From Liolophura sinensis (taxonomy: Eukaryota > Mollusca > Polyplacophora > Chitonida > Chitonidae): 64,000 nt of DNA. This document shows, one piece after another, positions 13,219 through 25,797 of the stretch (position 1 is its first letter; every line of letters starts with the position of its first letter). The DNA lies in contig NC_088303.1 in NCBI RefSeq assembly GCF_032854445.1, forward strand, positions 12,219,501 through 12,283,500, in the 5' to 3' direction. The position numbers and the translations under genes were made by a program. The notes beneath the pieces are model-generated. The model did no database searches. It was not told where the DNA came from and was given only the letters and a program-made list of their open reading frames with translations.

Positions 13219-13449
13219 TCATTCAACCCGAGTCCTGCCGGTAATGTGTTTGCAGCGTTCCTCCCTGGGGGCTTGCCTCCGTCTGGGCCATCTGGGTACC
13301 ACGTGCCATACCACAAGTCCTCCACTGAAATTCTTCTTGTCTTCCATAAGTTTCTTTACCAGATATTCAACGGACTTTCCATCTGTGCCGTGTACGCTAA
13401 CGCAATTTCTCCTGCCAGTGAACCGTCCAAATCCCGCCTTAGAAAGTCG
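13219..13449 (-). CDS. Coding-like segment with candidate exon 13312-13411
   Basis: A minus-strand frame of 76 codons includes SVHGTDGKSVEYLVKKLMED followed by KKNFSGGLVVWH. Within it, 13312-13411 is bounded by an acceptor (TTCACTGGCAG) and a donor (GTG/GTATGG) and holds 33 codons. The middle looks like genuine protein; the C-terminal part (Arg- and Pro-rich) looks like intron read-through. I do not recognise the family. All three minus frames and two plus frames are fairly open here because of high G+C, so a decayed retrocopy or transposon fragment is an alternative. Confidence 0.33.
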   Translation of the reverse strand, partial: RLSKAGFGRFTGRRNCVSVHGTDGKSVEYLVKKLMEDKKNFSGGLVVWHVVPRWPRRRQAPREERCKHITGRTRVE

Positions 13450-14920
13450 CCTTTAAGCAGAGACCACTGACGTTTGTGTGTTTCCCAAGGCGGTGTCAGT
13501 TTCACCTGTCGGCAACATCAAAGGGACACCATTCTGTTCAGAAATACAATATCCTTTGGTTGTTTTGTGTTGACTCTGTGTTGTACAAAGCGGAACCGCC
13601 GCCCTGTCAGCCCGAAGACAGACAAAAATGACGAGGATTATTTTAAAATGAACTGCTAAAATCATTTGTACGCTGCTGTAAACCGCATACAAGAAATGGA
13701 GCGCACTAGTTTGGGTTCGAAGTAAGGATCAGCCTTCTGCCAGATGTAATATTTTCATCCTTTAAACACACTTGTATATATACATTTTGTCGATAGCTGT
13801 GTCTTTGGGCTAGAATGCTTCACAGCCAGCTGGGAAATGTGAGTAGAACATTAGCGAGCAGTGGCCGAACGGTGTACTTTACGAGAAACTTGTTGTCATA
13901 CCAATAACGAAGCGTTACTAAAAATATTATTACAGTTGATGAGATGTAATAAACACACTGTCACCGTTTGACGGATGGGAAAAGTCGCCTCGGGTCACAT
14001 GATATACTCGGGCCTACATGCGAACTCTCCTGTGGCAACACACTGCTATACGCTGAAGACGCTAACAAAACCATCTTCACCGGTCGGGTGTTTCACCTCA
14101 TTTTCTACCGACTTTTACAGACTCTCGACTAAAGGCTCAACTTGAACATTCCCTTGCCTATGCATATCTAGGCATACATGTTACAATTTCCAACCAGATT
14201 AGGAATTATGTTTTTAGATTTTCATCAAAGAAAACTGGCTTTAGCCGAAAGGAATTTTTATAACTCAGCCTAAAGTAGTACATCACTGAACATGTAACGT
14301 TGAACGCAGGATTTCGGATAGTTACAGATCTGTACACTAAAAAAGAGCTGTACGTTATGTTCACGGTTTGTAAGCCGCTCATTACTTTTGGTTACGAAAT
14401 AGCCAATAGGGGATGAAGTCACTTTGGTTATCTTTATTAGAATTTATTTATCAACTTATTAGAAAAACTGAATAATTATTTTTGTTTAGTTTACCGTAGA
14501 CGTTACACCTTTTTCTTAAGCATATTTGATTTTACAATGACACAGATAGTTCGCCGTGTCCAGTTCGGCTGTTTTTTACTTCTTAAAGTTAAAGGCCCTT
14601 TTCAGAAAACTGTGTGTGTTTCTTATGTTGTTCATTCATTTCATTGCAATGGTTTTGATGCCGTTGATTCTTTTCTCTGCACATTCTTTCTTGTTCCTGC
14701 CTTGTGAGTTGGGTAATGATTCATCACCATGGTAAATGAGATTGGTGAAGTGCTGCGAAAGATTTATAAAGCCGGCCCCTGCTGCGGAAGCCTACACTGT
14801 TCTAATCCACGACAATCATGTCGAAATATTCGGCTAATCTATATACAAGTCTTGTTAAATCAAAACGGGAAAATACCTTTTTCAGACAAATGCTATTTAA
14901 ATTTTTTCATACTACAATTT

Positions 14921-15045
14921 CATTTATTTATTTATTTATTTATATTGTTTAACTCCGTGTTCAAGAACCTTTTTACTTATGCTATGCATGACGGTCAGGT
15001 TTATGGGTGATGGATACCGGGAATACCTGGCGTAAACCACCGACC
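14921..15045 (-). mobile_element. SINE tail subfamily (GGTCAGG type)
   Basis: Repeated TTTA units lead into TTTAACTCCGTGTTCAAGAA and GACGGTCAGGTTTATGGG. The tail resembles family A but the body differs; 47290-47400 is a relative. Confidence 0.6.
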
Positions 15046-15705
15046 TTTGGAAAGCTTTTGGTGAGCATCTTCACCACAGATGTACAGATATGCACACTAA
15101 CCATGTTTCTGGAAGACAAATGCTCTTCAACCAATATTTGCGTATACGGTACCACTAATAGTAAAAGCTAAGGACTGATCAACAAATTTGTATTCATTGT
15201 TCAAGGCCGGGATTGATCAATAGCGACTGACAGACAAGCGACTTAATCTCTAGCTCACCACCCACTCCTTAATTTGTAAATCACCTATCTTGCACCAAAA
15301 GTTTTACATTGTCATTGACCAAAGCAGTGGGTTCTGTCCTCTTGGAATACAAGTCAAGGTATACTGGAGGGTTGGTTTAAGATGTTATCTCGCGGGAAAA
15401 GACTTCTCGTCTTTGGAAAACTCAGGATCAAGTCTGATATCTCTCCTGCCTTGGCTATCCACTCAGTGTATGCGTACACGTCACTAACCAATGGGATCGA
15501 GGGCAAGTTGTAAGAAGAAGGCTCGAGCAATGCCAAGGACATAGAGCTGATCAATAAAACCAGAAATATTGCTCACAAATATAATGAATGCATATTGTAT
15601 ATTATGTTCCAGCACGTCCATAGACATGCAAATTATACTCACTGACTTAAACACTATTCTATTAGTAGGTATATATTAGTATTTATATGTATTGAAGTTG
15701 CCCTT

Positions 15706-15917
15706 CTGTAATTCTTCAACTTTTTCAAATGCAAGTTTTTTATTCAAGAAAATTCTGAGCGGATATTCTGTGTAAACTGGTAAATCATACTATTTGTTGA
15801 GCTCTGAAATTGGCTTATCCAACCAATGTGGTTTTGTCTCCAAAATCAAATTGAAAACATGCATCAGTTGCACTGAAAGTTGCTCATTCATATGCAAAAA
15901 GGTTAAGGAATTAGGGT
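15706..15917 (+). mobile_element. Small inverted-repeat transposon (MITE family 1)
   Basis: The left end CTGTAATTCTTCAACTTTTT pairs with the right end AAAAAGGTTAAGGAATTAGGG. The internal sequence (TTTTGTCTCCAAAATCAAAT) also occurs, inverted, in the element at 26829. About 210 bp, with no coding capacity. Confidence 0.65.
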
Positions 15918-16212
15918 ATACATATTTAAGAACATGTATGATTGGTTACAGCCTGTTATGTCCCAGCCTGATATCTCGTATTTATAAGTGACGGACAGTT
16001 TGCACAGGAATTACCTGTACCAAGCCAGCACATGCACTCTGTAAATAGAACACAGCAAAGATAAAAAAAAAACTGGCTTTCATGTGTTCTGATCAGACGT
16101 TTTGTCACCCTTGATGAGGTATTTGACTAACGTCAAATACACTTTTGTCATGTCACAATTGTTACAGGTAAACCCATCACAACAGCCACGGTCAGAATTT
16201 TAGAACCTGAAC

Positions 16213-16445
16213 CTAACCACAGAGAAATATTGTCCATGAGAAAAGAAGGCTATTAGTCACCAATATCAAGGAGAAATATTGTCCATGAGAAACGAAGACC
16301 ATTAGTCCCCAATATCAAGGAGAAATATTGTCCAAGAGAAACGAAGACTATTAGTCACCAATATCAAGGAAAAATATTGTCCGCCAACAGCGAGGAGCAT
16401 TAGTCACCAATATGAAGGAGAAATGTCGTCAGTCAAAAAAGAGAA
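16213..16445 (+). repeat. About 53-bp minisatellite
   Basis: Four to five units contain GAGAAATATTGTCCATGAGA and TTAGTCACCAATATCAAGG. Later units (to about 16560) decay gradually. Confidence 0.85.
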
Positions 16446-16559
16446 GTGTTTGTCATCAGTAATGTGGAGAAGTATTGTGCATCAACAGCGAGTATTATTT
16501 ATTAATGTCAGGGAGAACTATTATCAATATAACTGATAAATATTGACCGTCAAAATGGA

Positions 16560-19500
16560 GGAAATACCTGGTGTCTCAGGAAAATGATACCTTTTCCTAA
16601 CAAAACCCCTGTGTGAAGATCTGTCCATCTGTCCAGTTTCACAGGGTTCAGTACTGGTTTAAGAGTTGTACTGGTTTCAAAGATGAAACCAGTGTAAAAC
16701 TCTTCTTCCAGTCGTTTGATAAAGATTTGTTTCTAATGTAGAAATGATTTCGCAAAGGTAGTGCCTGATATAGATATATCTATATTAGGGAAAGTGATTG
16801 ATCTCGTACAGTTGATGGCAAATCCCACTATATGGTGCAGTATGATGCAAGACGGTTATACCGAAATACACGTGACCTTATACCCACGTGAGGTATTCAG
16901 TAAAACCTCAAATGAAGTCTCTGGTTATCTCTAGAAAAGCCGAAATGCTGAAGATTTCAATCGGTGACTCTGGGGTGTGTTTGAAAATAGTGCAGTATCT
17001 TCATATCACGCCTCCCATAGACCACAAACCCACTGACAATCTGACTGACGTTGTCGCTGTCTGTTTTTTTTAATCGGATGGAATCGGACTTTTGTCGTGC
17101 CACGTGCTAACCTCAAGGTGAGAATGTGAACCCCGTAGACTGGGGTACCATTTCCAGTCGGCAGGGGCCACGATGTGGGGAGTACCTAACACCAGTTACA
17201 GTCCTCTTTCTACACGGACCAACAATGTCAACACAAAACCTCGCAATGAAAACAACTTGTCTTTAATCCGACTCCAAAGAAAATGTTGGTTGATTTCGCG
17301 GGTCACGTGATCCCTCCTCGCGCCATCTGGTGTGTCTGCTCTGACTAAAATGGCCGATCTCATTACCAAGCATGTCTGTTGATATTTCCCCTGGCAATCT
17401 TAGATTTTAGTCACGATAAACTCCCCTCCAAGCCAAGCTAGGATGCCCATGTTTACGTAAAAAACAAGTAAAGAAGAAAGAAAAAGTGAACATATGTTAA
17501 GTTACTTCCCCTGTGGTACTAGCACTTATCTGTGGAGTTTTAAGACATCCTGAAAGTAATTAAAAATTTATCACTTAATATCTCATCACCTTTAACATGT
17601 ACACCAATGTGGATGTGTATAAAACGGGATGGTTTTGTTACAATCCATTACCCAATTAATTACGCTGTCTTCATAAATGTTTTTCATGATTTTATGGGCT
17701 CATTATACCATGCTCTTTCAGCAAGTATATCAGTGGCTGTTTTCATATCATGTCATAACTGATGATACTCCAACCTTTAATAGACATACTCGTTCTTTCA
17801 TTTCTTTCTGTCGCCTTACAGTTCATTTCTTATGTAAGTTATTAATTCAAAGTTTAACTTGCAAGCTTGAATGATCTGTTAACAGTTGTGCCAATCAAGA
17901 ATTTTGTTTGCTTCTTTCTTTGTTTGCAGATTTAAAGTTGACCCGAAAATTCAGACAACCCTCACTTCTTAACCCTGTGCTATAATCATAAAATATGGAA
18001 AGCATTTTTAATTTACAAGTTGTGGTTTTGGGAATAAGCACTAAATATGCCCCGCATCACAAGGAATTACCACATGGCCGCACAGATATCTCTTAATTGC
18101 CCTACGAGAAAGAGCTATATGATAAAATCCTTAATGTATATTAATTCCTCGTCTCCTGTCATTATGGTATATAGAGGTCAAAATCGTTATATCACTTCTG
18201 TTAAATGTAGAAGCACGTATTATACCCATTAACAGTTAAGCCACATTCCTGGTAAGTGTATTTTATGCATTCCCCGGCGTTGTCGCATGCTAGCTTTTTG
18301 GCTACAGTGACTTCCTGTTTGTGCTAACGACTGCTATATAATCTCATTTACTGCCCACAAAAACACGAATTTCCAGCAACATCAAAGATGGTCGCAGAGG
18401 CACAGGGGCAAAAAGGTAGCCATCACTGCAGAGATAACGTCAGATCTCGTCATATTCGAGACGTTTAATGTATTCATCTGGCTACAGACGGCTGCATCAT
18501 TATTCCCGGTTTCATACGTTTGTCAAGAAACCCCGCATGACCTCGTGTGAATAGGGACGGCCAGAACTGTCAACACAAATCGCTCCGCACTACTATATAC
18601 TTTTATCAGTCAGCCATCGTCTATATGTATAATGTATTGAAACTTGTATATCTGCTCGTATTAATAAATATTTACCGATAATAAGCCTGTATTGTACAAC
18701 TCATTGCATGTATATAGTTAGGGGGAATTCGTTCTACCAAAAGATCACGAACATTTTCCATATTTCTGCTAATAGATAGTACACATGCAGTAAATGTTTA
18801 ATCAGCCATTAAAATATGTCCTTCTGGAGAAAAAATGACGAAGAAGACTTTTCATTCGCTTTCGTATATACAACCGTAAAAAATCTAAGCTTTATCTGTA
18901 AATTGGACATTTCGTTCGTTATTCTGGGAGGCTATATAATAAATTAAACGTTTTCGAGCAGAAATTTTCGTTATATAAATCTACATAGAACGAAACTTGT
19001 TAGCTGTTCTAGCTTTCTCAACATTTTTACACTGTATTTATCACCAAACTTTGTCCATTTTTATATGATGGAGTTTTTAATTCGTTGGTGGAATTGTCAA
19101 AACAATGTGGCGTCAGAATTAAGAAAATGACCATTATTTGTTTACAAATGTTAGGCCATGAAAGCGTCAAAAGATAAAAATTTGTATTCGTTTGAAGCCT
19201 GCGGGAAAAGCTGATATCCAACACCGCTTTCTTAAAAATTTTGATTCTCTCTGTATCTCAGATATCTGAAAGGATTCGCCAAATCTACATCCCTGCAAAG
19301 GAATTAACTCCTTTTTTAGCAATTTAATACAGGCCTCGAAATTTTTACTTCGTTTTATCTTGTGTACTACATCTTTGTTGTATACGTTTCGTGTTTTTCT
19401 ATAACAACGAGCTAACAACAAATACCAAGGAAATCCACATGATAAAAAATATATAATAAATCACGATGTATATGGGCAGCACACTTCATATACATTCATT

Positions 19501-19600
19501 TAAAGTTGTAGTAAGATTAAGACTTCACCACAGTACTGTTCATATACAAAATTTTATACGTATAGATATATACAGAAATGTGTACCCTGTTTAATGAGTT
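16560..19600. other. No gene seen
   Basis: Mostly AT-rich. A GC-richer patch at 17100-17400 contains CACGTG and a short ATG frame starting MADLITKHVC, then a stop. A Lys-rich minus-strand frame lies at 19167-19421; it is AT-driven and unconvincing. Confidence 0.5.
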
Positions 19601-19795
19601 CTGAACACCATTCAGATCTTTATAAACGAGGTTATGGGTTCGAATCCAGATCTTGTTCACTCTTGTTCACAAGAAGAGAGAATTATAAAGTGGTTGGTGA
19701 GGTAGCTTTACTCAAGGCTTCATCTATTCAAGATATGGGATAGAAGTTATATGAGTGAAATATTCTTCAGAAAAGCCTAAAAGTGAATACCTTTT
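19600..19795 (+). mobile_element. Degenerate tRNA-derived SINE
   Basis: GGGTTCGAATCC (19636-19647) is a box B motif. About 110 bases later GTGAAATATTCTTCAGAAAA resembles a diverged SINE tail. No tRNA cloverleaf can be drawn around the box, so this is not a tRNA gene. Confidence 0.4.
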
Positions 19796-20574
19796 CCGTT
19801 CCTTTCAAATAAGAACCACAGTAACTTCTGTATATCTAACATAATTAATTCTATTAGCTGGGTAAATAGATGGCACTGTTAAGGGTATATTGAGTTCAAA
19901 CAACTTGCATTCTGACCCAGAAAACGGCAGATTCTATACAAGTACACACATATATATGCCACAAGTAAACTACCATGCGGTAGAGTTCGCGCCCGGCTCC
20001 AGGTATGTCGATGTCAGGTTTTAACCGGTGTGACTTGCCTGAACCGACGACTCCATGCATGATTTTCCACTTTCTCATGCACTTTACATCCAGATAACAG
20101 CCACACGCTTCTCGCTATGTTTGGGATACCTTGTGTATCATAACACTGATACTACTAAACAATGGACGCGATGTTTTCAAAACAAATCATGCCATTATTA
20201 CAAATGTGGCATACCACAAAGATAAGCCTGTGCTGTACATGTGTAAGGTTATGTGACATCTACCTTCGTGCTTATACACATCGGTTAGTATGTATCACAA
20301 ATAGAGAACCCACACAGATTATCGACCCCAAGTGAGGAAAATGCAAGGACTGGGACAAAATAATCGCAATGCCACAGTTCTTCACAATCGCATAGACGAA
20401 TAAGTCTTCACCTCTGATCTATATAACCTTTACATATTAGCAAATATTTTTCATTGGCTGTAGTATTGTTGATTTCACACAGGAATAATGAAAACAAAGG
20501 TGAAAATTCAGTAAGGGTGACGTTTATAGGATTATATTTAGTGACATATCTTATATTTACCAGCCCTCTCCGGA

Positions 20575-20735
20575 CGTACGTGGGAAGATCTGTCATCAAC
20601 GTGCCGATGGTCGTGGGTTTCCCCCGGTCTCTGCCCGGTTTCATCCCACCATAATGCTTGCGGCCGTGGTATAAGTGTAATGCATGTATTCTCGAGTACG
20701 ACGTAAAATACCAAGCAAATAAATACATAAATATA
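20575..20735 (+). mobile_element. SINE family A, 3' two thirds
   Basis: CGTACGTGGGAAGATCTGTC, GATGGTCGTGGGTTTCCCC and CATCCCACCATAATGC precede an (AAATA)n tail. The tRNA-like head is missing. Confidence 0.85.
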
Positions 20736-20886
20736 TTTACCAGCAAGGACCTCAGTTAAACTGCAATCTGTCCATGGTCTCGTTTAACGGTTATTATTGA
20801 ACGACTAAACTGGTAATTATCTTCATGTGTTTTATAGACGTCGTGCTCATTTTTCTGTCATTGACTGACGACAAAAGTTTTGGTAC

Positions 20887-21115
20887 CTGGCCCCGCGGGA
20901 TCACACAGCGATCTTAGATTTAAGTAAAACTTTCAAATCACTTTAAAATTGTTATTTCTTATGTAACAATGTCAAAATATTTCTTGACAACGTAAATTTT
21001 GGGTAAGCTATTGTAAAACAAGTTTCAGCTATATAATAACGAAAAGTAAAATACCAAGTGTAATGACTGAAATTTAGATTGAAAATCTAAGATCGCTTCG
21101 TGATCCCATGGCCAG
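20887..21115. mobile_element. Small inverted-repeat transposon (MITE family 2)
   Basis: Terminal inverted repeats of about 32 bp frame a 229-bp AT-rich element. The left end runs from CTGGCC through GCGATCTTAGATT (20887-20920). The right end runs from AATCTAAGATCGC to GGCCAG (21084-21115). There is no coding capacity. Confidence 0.7.
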
Positions 21116-21296
21116 ATGTTCAGGCCGTAGAGGTACATATTGCACGTCAGTCAAATAGGAATACGTCAGACATTGTTCTCCCGAAAAGTTCAAATAACAC
21201 ACTAACCCAAAAAAATGATAACACACGAAGCAACAATTTTCCAGTGAAGATTGTAAGTTATACACTAGCGCGTTACGTGGATATACAGAAATATTG

Positions 21297-21566
21297 ATGT
21301 TCGAGGCTAAATATGAGTCCATACACCCACGCAACACGCTGGTATCACGAATTTATCACAGTGAAGAGCATTACGGGCCACTTTTTGTTGAATTTATACA
21401 GAGAAAGATGTTACAAAAAGTGCTTTCAAATGTGGAGGATGTTAGTCGCTGTATACATTGTCGACAAGCAAGGTACAGAAAAATAAATTCAACCTATGAG
21501 ACTGTAGTACTCGTCGGTCAGCTTTCTGAGGATACAAACACAAGTACCGCCTTTCATCCGCCATAG
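21297..21566 (+). CDS. Possible small ORF or exon, 89 codons
   Basis: An ATG-started frame of 89 codons ends in TAG. It encodes a charged peptide beginning MFEAKYESIHPRNTLVSRIY and containing a CIHC motif near residue 53. Composition is balanced, unlike most chance frames in this AT-rich DNA. A possible donor (CAAG/GTACAG) lies inside, shortly after CIHCRQA, and a possible acceptor (GATATACAG) lies just before the ATG, so it could be an internal exon. It begins 180 bases after the right end of the inverted-repeat element at 20887-21115. Family unknown; chance remains possible. Confidence 0.25.
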   Translation: MFEAKYESIHPRNTLVSRIYHSEEHYGPLFVEFIQRKMLQKVLSNVEDVSRCIHCRQARYRKINSTYETVVLVGQLSEDTNTSTAFHPP

Positions 21567-22109
21567 GCCGGTTTCACATAGCCATTTCTGACATGTCAAA
21601 ATGAACAACCTCTTCGTATTTTTTCTTATATAAAATATAAAATTTTAATTTCCAGAGTACAAGGAAAAGCATTCAAATAGCCTTTAACATTTTCACTCGA
21701 GTAAAATAATTGCTCTAATAACCTGACTGGATTTGAAATCTCGATCCCAATTATTACCTGTCCATTTATTCCACAAGGTGAAACGTCCCATATAGATTAT
21801 TTTTACTTTCATCTGTAAGTTATTAGACTTGAATATTACCAAAGTATTGCCTCGGTAAAATTTCAGTATTGTGAATATTTACCAACCCGATTTAGTACCG
21901 TTTGGGTTTGGTCGGAGGACAGACGTCAAACGGTCATTATTCTGACATTGATTACACGAGCTTTCGGACGTAAACATACAGACATTGTGAATGCGTGTGT
22001 CGTTGTCCGTCGGAAAAATAACGCTGAGAAATGTAGGTCGATCTGACCTTATTACAGAGACAAGAATTCATCCGTATTAAATTTTATAAGTGAAAGAAAA
22101 AAATAACCA

Positions 22110-22312
22110 TGTATTTATTTATTTATTTATTTATTTGGTTGGTGTTTTCCGCCGTACGAACAGCATCATGGTGAGAGGAAACATGGAAAAGCCCGGAAAA
22201 AACCAACGACCGTTCGCAGGTTGCTTCCTATGTATGTGGCCGAGAGGAAGCCAGCATGAGCTGAACTTGAACTGACGATGACCGCATTGGTCGGAGGCTC
22301 CTGGGTCATTGC
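22110..22312 (-). mobile_element. SINE family A, most of element
   Basis: TTTATTTATTTATTTGGTTG, GTGAGAGGAAACATGG, GAGAGGAAGCCAGCATGAGC and the box B complement (CTTGAACTGACGATGACC) are present. It ends inside the head at GGGTCATTGCG. About 35 bases of the tail body are deleted. Confidence 0.85.
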
Positions 22313-22524
22313 GATGTAAGTGTCATCGGAAAAATAACTGAAAAATACATTTAAAATATTCTAGATTTGTGTATTATTTTCCGAATTTGTTTCACAGTAA
22401 ACTACATCGATTCTAAGGTGACCTTTATGATAAATCTTTTGTGCGTTGGGCCAAGTGGCCCATTGCCATATACATAATATAGTTTATATAGGTATAGAAT
22501 AGTATGTCGAACAGCATTAGTTAA

Positions 22525-23003
22525 AGTCAAAAAAAAAGCTAATATGAAGTTAGGTTCATCATACAGAAAGGTATGCGTAAAAATACTTCTATTTATGTTT
22601 TCAGATTTTGAAGAGTTCTGAAAAGTATTCAGATAGTTGCAAACTATGGTGGACTTCATGAACCATATTGACTGTATCAAGGGATTCTGATGTCACATTA
22701 TTTATTTCCAGATGTTCACCAGATGGAATGAATTTTTGGGAACATTGTTTCAGTAATCTTTCACCCATGGGTGAAAAGAGTTTTCAACACCCAGTGTCGT
22801 GATTGGAGTTGGATAAACTTCCTGTGACTTCAGAGCTCCTAATCTCTGATAGTATGATTTATAGCCAACCCAAGAATTAAGTGTTTTTTGGGTGTCTTTA
22901 ACTCTTTTAAAAAACAAATGTAAAAACATAAACGAGAGCATATTTATGCATAGCTTTAAGTGGTCTATTTAGTGATACTTTGATGTTTAGAGGTCTTTTT
23001 CTT
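22525..23003 (+). repeat. Dispersed repeat family C, copy 1
   Basis: Blocks such as AGGTTCATCATACAG, TATGCGTAAAAATACTT, TTTCACCCATGGGTG and GTGGTCTATTTAGTG recur in reverse complement and in the same order at 55319-55692. It is probably a non-autonomous transposon. No coding frame was seen. Confidence 0.6.
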
Positions 23004-23922
23004 TAAGTCATTAAGTGAGGAAACTTTTCCATTATAGGATATCTGTGAAAATATGTATCCATATACTTTGTCCTAAATTCAACATAAAAGGGACAAAAGC
23101 GAATGATACCCATCTTCGATACATTGCAATTACTTCTTTTCCTTTCTTCAAAGGGCACTTTGTCAAAGATTATATTGAAAATATGGATTTCAATGATGTG
23201 ATATGCGGCATGATTTTATTAAATTTTTGTGCAGTTTTCTGTGTTAATGTACTCATGCAAACTAACGACACATTTCAACATTAAATTAGGGAGATAAGAT
23301 TAGGGTGCATAATAACAACAAAAAATGTTTGTAACGTCATGGACAACAAAATGGTGAATAAAACCTTAGAAATCCAATATTTCACTGTGTTTATTTCAGC
23401 GAAAGCAATTTTAAAACAAAGATTATTAAGTGAAAGTAATTTCAGATGTACAGTGTAGAAGTCCTCCGCTAATGCTAAAATCATTCTTGGTTGTTTTTTT
23501 GTTTTTTTATCACTTCAAGTCTATCAGAGACTGCAATACAACGACAGTGGCATTTACTTATATTCTCAGTTACATTTTATGGGTTTACTACATGGCATAT
23601 TTTGTGTCTACGTTCCTTCCCTGAAGTCAATATACAGACAAAACGACATGGCCACAGAAAGAAGGATTTGTTTTAATCCCAGAAAAGCGGGATAATTATA
23701 CAAATCCATTTGGAAATAAGTATGCTAAAGCAAATCCATGCCCACGAAACTCTGCACTTTGTCCGTCACCAAAACTGTCACTTAAATTAAAATCGCACCT
23801 GTCATCGCGGAGGGAGCGGGGTGTGTGGTTGGATGTGGGCTGGGGTGTGAGCTGCCTTTGTGTCTGGGCGCTGTGGGGATTGAGCCAGCGGTAACAGCAA
23901 CACCAGGCGTCGAATCAGCAAC

Positions 23923-24056
23923 TCAGGGCGACGGCAGACTTTCCCCTGGGAACTCATGGCCAGTCCAGCGATCGGAGATTACAGGGGCAGGGAATAGAGA
24001 TAGCCGTGGTAAACTCTCCCTGGTACTAGAATAACGATGGCCATCTTTCTCCCTGG
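23923..24056 (-). CDS. Possible terminal exon, strand uncertain
   Basis: The minus strand has a good acceptor (CTATTCCTTACAG), then two bases and 43 codons to a TGA. The peptide contains REKDGHRYSSTRESLPRL and VISDRWTGHEFPGESLP. This is the most GC-rich island of the neighbourhood, so several frames are open, including plus-strand 23825-24034 (Gly/Pro-rich). The acceptor favours the minus strand. Family unknown. Confidence 0.25.
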
Positions 24057-24690
24057 CTGTAAGGAATAGTGTACCACCATACCACCGGCTCTCATTTTAC
24101 AAATTATCGCAATTCAATCTTCAAGGTGTCCGTTTTTCTGTTACAAATCTTGGCATGAAAGATAAAGCAGAATTCATTCAGCATTGAAGCAGAAACTACC
24201 CGCTATCATGAACCCAACTGAACTAAACGTCTTGATAACCGGATTGTTAGAATTATATACGTCATGTTTACTTAAACCGTGTCCTACTTTTCACGTCAAG
24301 TAATGATGAGGTGTCTAACTGTCTCCTGGAATGACTTTCCTTTAAATTTTGCAATCATAGCACAGACAAAATTATTTGCTAAAAAAGACGGAGACGGAAA
24401 TATTCCATGAGTCGATAATTTATTTATCAATCTGATATAAACTATTTCAATAATCTATTATTCCAAGTCTTTTGTTGTAAACATATAAATTTCGTCAGAT
24501 TAGGAATACGAAAGCAGAAAAGAACTTGGTTTGAGACAAGATCGTTGTCCAATATTTAAGAATTGGCTTCCATTGTTAATGAACAATTAAAGAAAATTGT
24601 GAGTGGATTCCACTGGCGAAGAAACACTATCTAATTTTAAAATTTTGAAAAAACGCAACATAGAAGTAGACACAAGCCAGTTACACTCTG

Positions 24691-24800
24691 TTTTCTTATT
24701 ACTTGTTACCTATATTCAGCTATCCGCAAAATCACCCGTATAATTACGGTAACAAAATTATCTATTGTCAGGGGCACGTAAACACATAAGCTCTACACAG
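24691..24800 (+). mobile_element. Relic arm of the fold-back family
   Basis: CTATATTCAGCTATCCGCAA and AACAAAATTATCTATTGTCA align with the left arm of the element at 56478, in the same order and spacing. The matching opposite arm was not found. Confidence 0.5.
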
Positions 24801-24906
24801 CGATGTGATGGACGTCCATACTATTGCAAAGATAATGCAGCTGGGCAGTTTTTTTTTTCTTCAAATTCATAATGGTTAACTCTATGAGCTTGCCGTGTAT
24901 TCGAGT

Positions 24907-25035
24907 ATTTATTTATTTGACTGATGTTTACCTCATATTCCACGTATATACGAGGATTATTAATGGGAGGAAGCCGGACAGAACTCAAGGGAAGCATACG
25001 ACCATCCGCATGTTACATGCTGGCAGATATTCATA
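24907..25035 (-). mobile_element. SINE family A, diverged 3' half
   Basis: TATTTATTTATTTGACTGAT, GGGAGGAAGCCGGACAGAAC and CGACCATCCGCATG are recognisable. Confidence 0.65.
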
Positions 25036-25634
25036 TACTGAGTATAAGTGAAACACGTCCAACAACGCTTATCCCGGATAGAAAACCATATATTACTGAA
25101 ATCTGCATGTAATCTTATCACCAATGCAGTTCAGTAAAACTCCACGTTCACGAGATGTTATCTAGATTTATCCAATTCGTAAGTTTTTTTTTACAAGTTT
25201 GGAGTCACTTTCCTTATACCGATTTGTAGCCGCGATAATATTGCATGATATTAACGATGTGGTGTAGTCGAAGTCATTTGTTCTGAATTTATGCGCCGTT
25301 GTTTGTTCTTTCTGCTTTAAGTCTTGAATTTTGAACTTTTCCAGTTTCTTGAATTTGAATCCCTATACCATCTTTTAAGATGAAATGAGCACCATCACGA
25401 ATTTAAAGCTCTGTAAGGGTTGCTAAATCTATTTGGCACCATTATAACCATTTATTCAAACATCTCTTTTCTAACGGAGTTAGTTACAATTTTCCGAATG
25501 TGTTTTCTGACATTTTCCTTGAATTATCCATAGATTTCAGATGACCTGTGAATCCATCTACATTCTTGTCCACCAACTATTCCACATGACACATGCACGT
25601 ATATACGCAGTAATAGAGATGGGGGTTTTGACAG

Positions 25635-25797
25635 ATTGTGGTGAGTCTCGATGACTTATCTGGAGAACCTCCGACAAAAGCGGACTTAACCGATGATATG
25701 CTGAGAAAGGATGATCCGAACTTAATACACCCCCACAATGCTCGTCTTCAAAGGTCTCTTACAAACCTACCCGACCATTTTGAGAGCGCCTCCATCG
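25635..25797 (+). CDS. Candidate internal exon, hydrophilic protein
   Basis: The segment lies between an acceptor (GGTTTTGACAG) and a donor (ATCG/GTAAAG). It is open for 54 codons, starting in phase 0 and ending in phase 1. The peptide is strongly hydrophilic and looks like a disordered cytoplasmic linker: it contains VSLDDLSGEPPTKADLTDDM and later HNARLQRSLTNLPDHFE. An in-frame TGA sits just before the acceptor, so coding sequence must begin elsewhere. I do not recognise the family. The frame stays open after the donor to 25916, but that part becomes Gly/Arg-rich and less protein-like. The acceptor's pyrimidine tract is weak. No partner exon is identified within several kilobases. Confidence 0.45.

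Noticed and set aside
19167-19421. 84-codon minus-strand frame, Lys-rich
   Set aside because: Composition follows the AT-rich DNA; no ATG start and no convincing splice sites.
19636-19647. Box B motif suggesting a tRNA gene
   Set aside because: No acceptor stem or box A at the right distance; better explained as a degraded SINE head.
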